DNA of 6,076 bases from JBLMZW01 sp050259035. Lineage in GTDB: Bacteria; Bacillota; Syntrophomonadia; Syntrophomonadales; DTU052. Each line of letters begins with the position of its first letter. The stretch's first letter is position 1. Below, piece by piece: positions 5,515 to 6,076 of this stretch. Made by a program: the position numbers and the translations under genes. Below the pieces are notes generated by a model, which worked only from the letters and a program-made list of their open reading frames with translations, was not told the DNA's origin and did no database searches. The DNA is taken from NCBI GenBank assembly GCA_050259035.1, contig JBLMZW010000102.1, positions 1 to 6,076 of the forward strand, given 5' to 3'.

Positions 5515-5554
5515 AAGCCCCGGGCCGTCGTTATTTCGGCAGCACCCGGGGCTT
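5515..5554. terminator. Strong GC-rich intrinsic terminator, probably bidirectional
   Basis: AAGCCCCGGG (5515-5524) pairs perfectly with CCCGGGGCTT (5545-5554), with a smaller CCG/CGG pairing inside the 20-base loop. It starts 5 nt after the Fe-S gene stop and lies 10 nt from the stop of the convergent gene. The following plus-strand bases CTTTAATGTTTATT are T-rich but broken, and the minus-strand side is similar, so it likely ends both transcripts. Confidence 0.85.
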
Positions 5555-5563
5555 TAATGTTTA

Positions 5564-6076
5564 TTAGATTATCTTAGTAACATTATATTTGATGACTATA
5601 TCTTTGCCATCGAAATACACCAGGTCACCGGTTTTAAAATGCCATATAGCCTTGAGGGCTGTCGGTTGCTTTATCCCATTGACCTCTTTATAACTTTCAC
5701 AGACCGCCGACCACTTCACTTTTTGACGATTGCCCTCGGGGTCGCAGTATTCTCGGTCATTGGTGGTAAAACTGGTCATCGCGCCATTTTTATCAAAGGT
5801 GAAGAGTCCACTGGCTGATATTCCATAGTAGCTTATTATAGCCCGGGCATGTGTTGCATCAATCTCTTCCCAACGAATGAAATCTTGTAAGGCGAGGTTC
5901 GGTACCAGCAGGCTTTCGGATAGGCAGGTAACCAGACCGGCCTGGTTCATTGCCGCACCCTTTTCATTAAATAGGGTATAAGACTTGGCAATAACGCCCT
6001 TCATTGACCCGGCACCATTCTGGTAAGCATCCATGCCTTGAAAAGGAATGCCGTGATAAACGGTATCAATTAAAGC
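5564..6076 (-). CDS. DUF6544/DUF6920-like protein, 5' end beyond the window
   Basis: The 3' part of a reverse-strand gene: 170 residues are visible and the frame stays open to the right edge, so the true start lies outside; the Met at 6034 is internal. Recognisable features are GMDAYQNGAGSMKG near the visible start, NEKGAAMNQAGLVTCLSESLLVPNLAL, an RWEEID turn, then alternating strands (ARAIISYYG, ASGLFTFDKNGAMTSF, HFKTGDLVYFDGKDIVIKYN) ending close to the C-terminus. This order matches my memory of DUF6544/DUF6920 proteins, in which a membrane-spanning N-terminus often precedes a beta-rich domain; that N-terminus would be outside the window. No catalytic residue can be named. It converges on the Fe-S operon and shares its terminator, so a functional link is not implied. 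The family call is moderate, function unknown. Confidence 0.65.
   Translation of the reverse strand, partial: ALIDTVYHGIPFQGMDAYQNGAGSMKGVIAKSYTLFNEKGAAMNQAGLVTCLSESLLVPNLALQDFIRWEEIDATHARAIISYYGISASGLFTFDKNGAMTSFTTNDREYCDPEGNRQKVKWSAVCESYKEVNGIKQPTALKAIWHFKTGDLVYFDGKDIVIKYNVTKII

Noticed and set aside
5564..6034. Complete 156-residue gene starting at 6034
   Set aside because: The frame stays open to the window edge, and the upstream residues (YHGIPFQG before the Met) fit the same conserved region, so the gene is truncated by the window rather than complete.

Overview
The window looks like a chromosomal segment from an anaerobic, moderately AT-rich bacterium, most likely a Clostridia-type Firmicute. 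The clues are strong AGGAGG-type ribosome binding sites, a TTG start, a Clostridia-like LysE exporter and a Cys-rich 4Fe-4S protein of a type I associate with strict anaerobes. A Syntrophomonas/Desulfotomaculum-like host is my guess; no rRNA or other marker in the window settles it.

Layout. Positions 1-1222 (+) hold the end of a phosphate-uptake operon: the 3' part of pstB (cut by the left edge, Walker A outside) and a complete phoU 10 nt downstream. Positions 1223-2879 are visibly more AT-rich and carry two reverse-strand membrane-protein genes: a LysE/RhtB-family exporter (1407-2033) and a small four-helix protein resembling DUF1772 (2218-2664). Positions 2798-5554 (+) form what looks like one transcription unit: a promoter, a 25-bp palindrome fit to be an operator, a MarR-family repressor, a metallo-beta-lactamase-fold hydrolase with a winged-helix-like tail, and a 361-residue iron-sulfur protein with a helix-turn-helix-like N-terminus, a Cys-rich middle and two ferredoxin-type cluster motifs. 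A strong GC-rich hairpin closes it. Positions 5564-6076 (-) are the 3' part of a convergent gene resembling DUF6544/DUF6920 proteins, cut by the right edge.

How the genes fit together. PstB energises phosphate uptake and PhoU restrains the Pst transporter and phosphate signalling. The MarR-hydrolase-FeS unit is the most interesting part. The regulator has a single Cys (Cys9) that falls where the reactive Cys of OhrR lies, and its final product is an elaborate Fe-S protein, so a redox- or ligand-controlled response is plausible. Its substrate and function cannot be read from the sequence. No tRNA, rRNA, CRISPR array, insertion sequence or phage gene was seen, and no gene-free stretch exceeds 300 bases.
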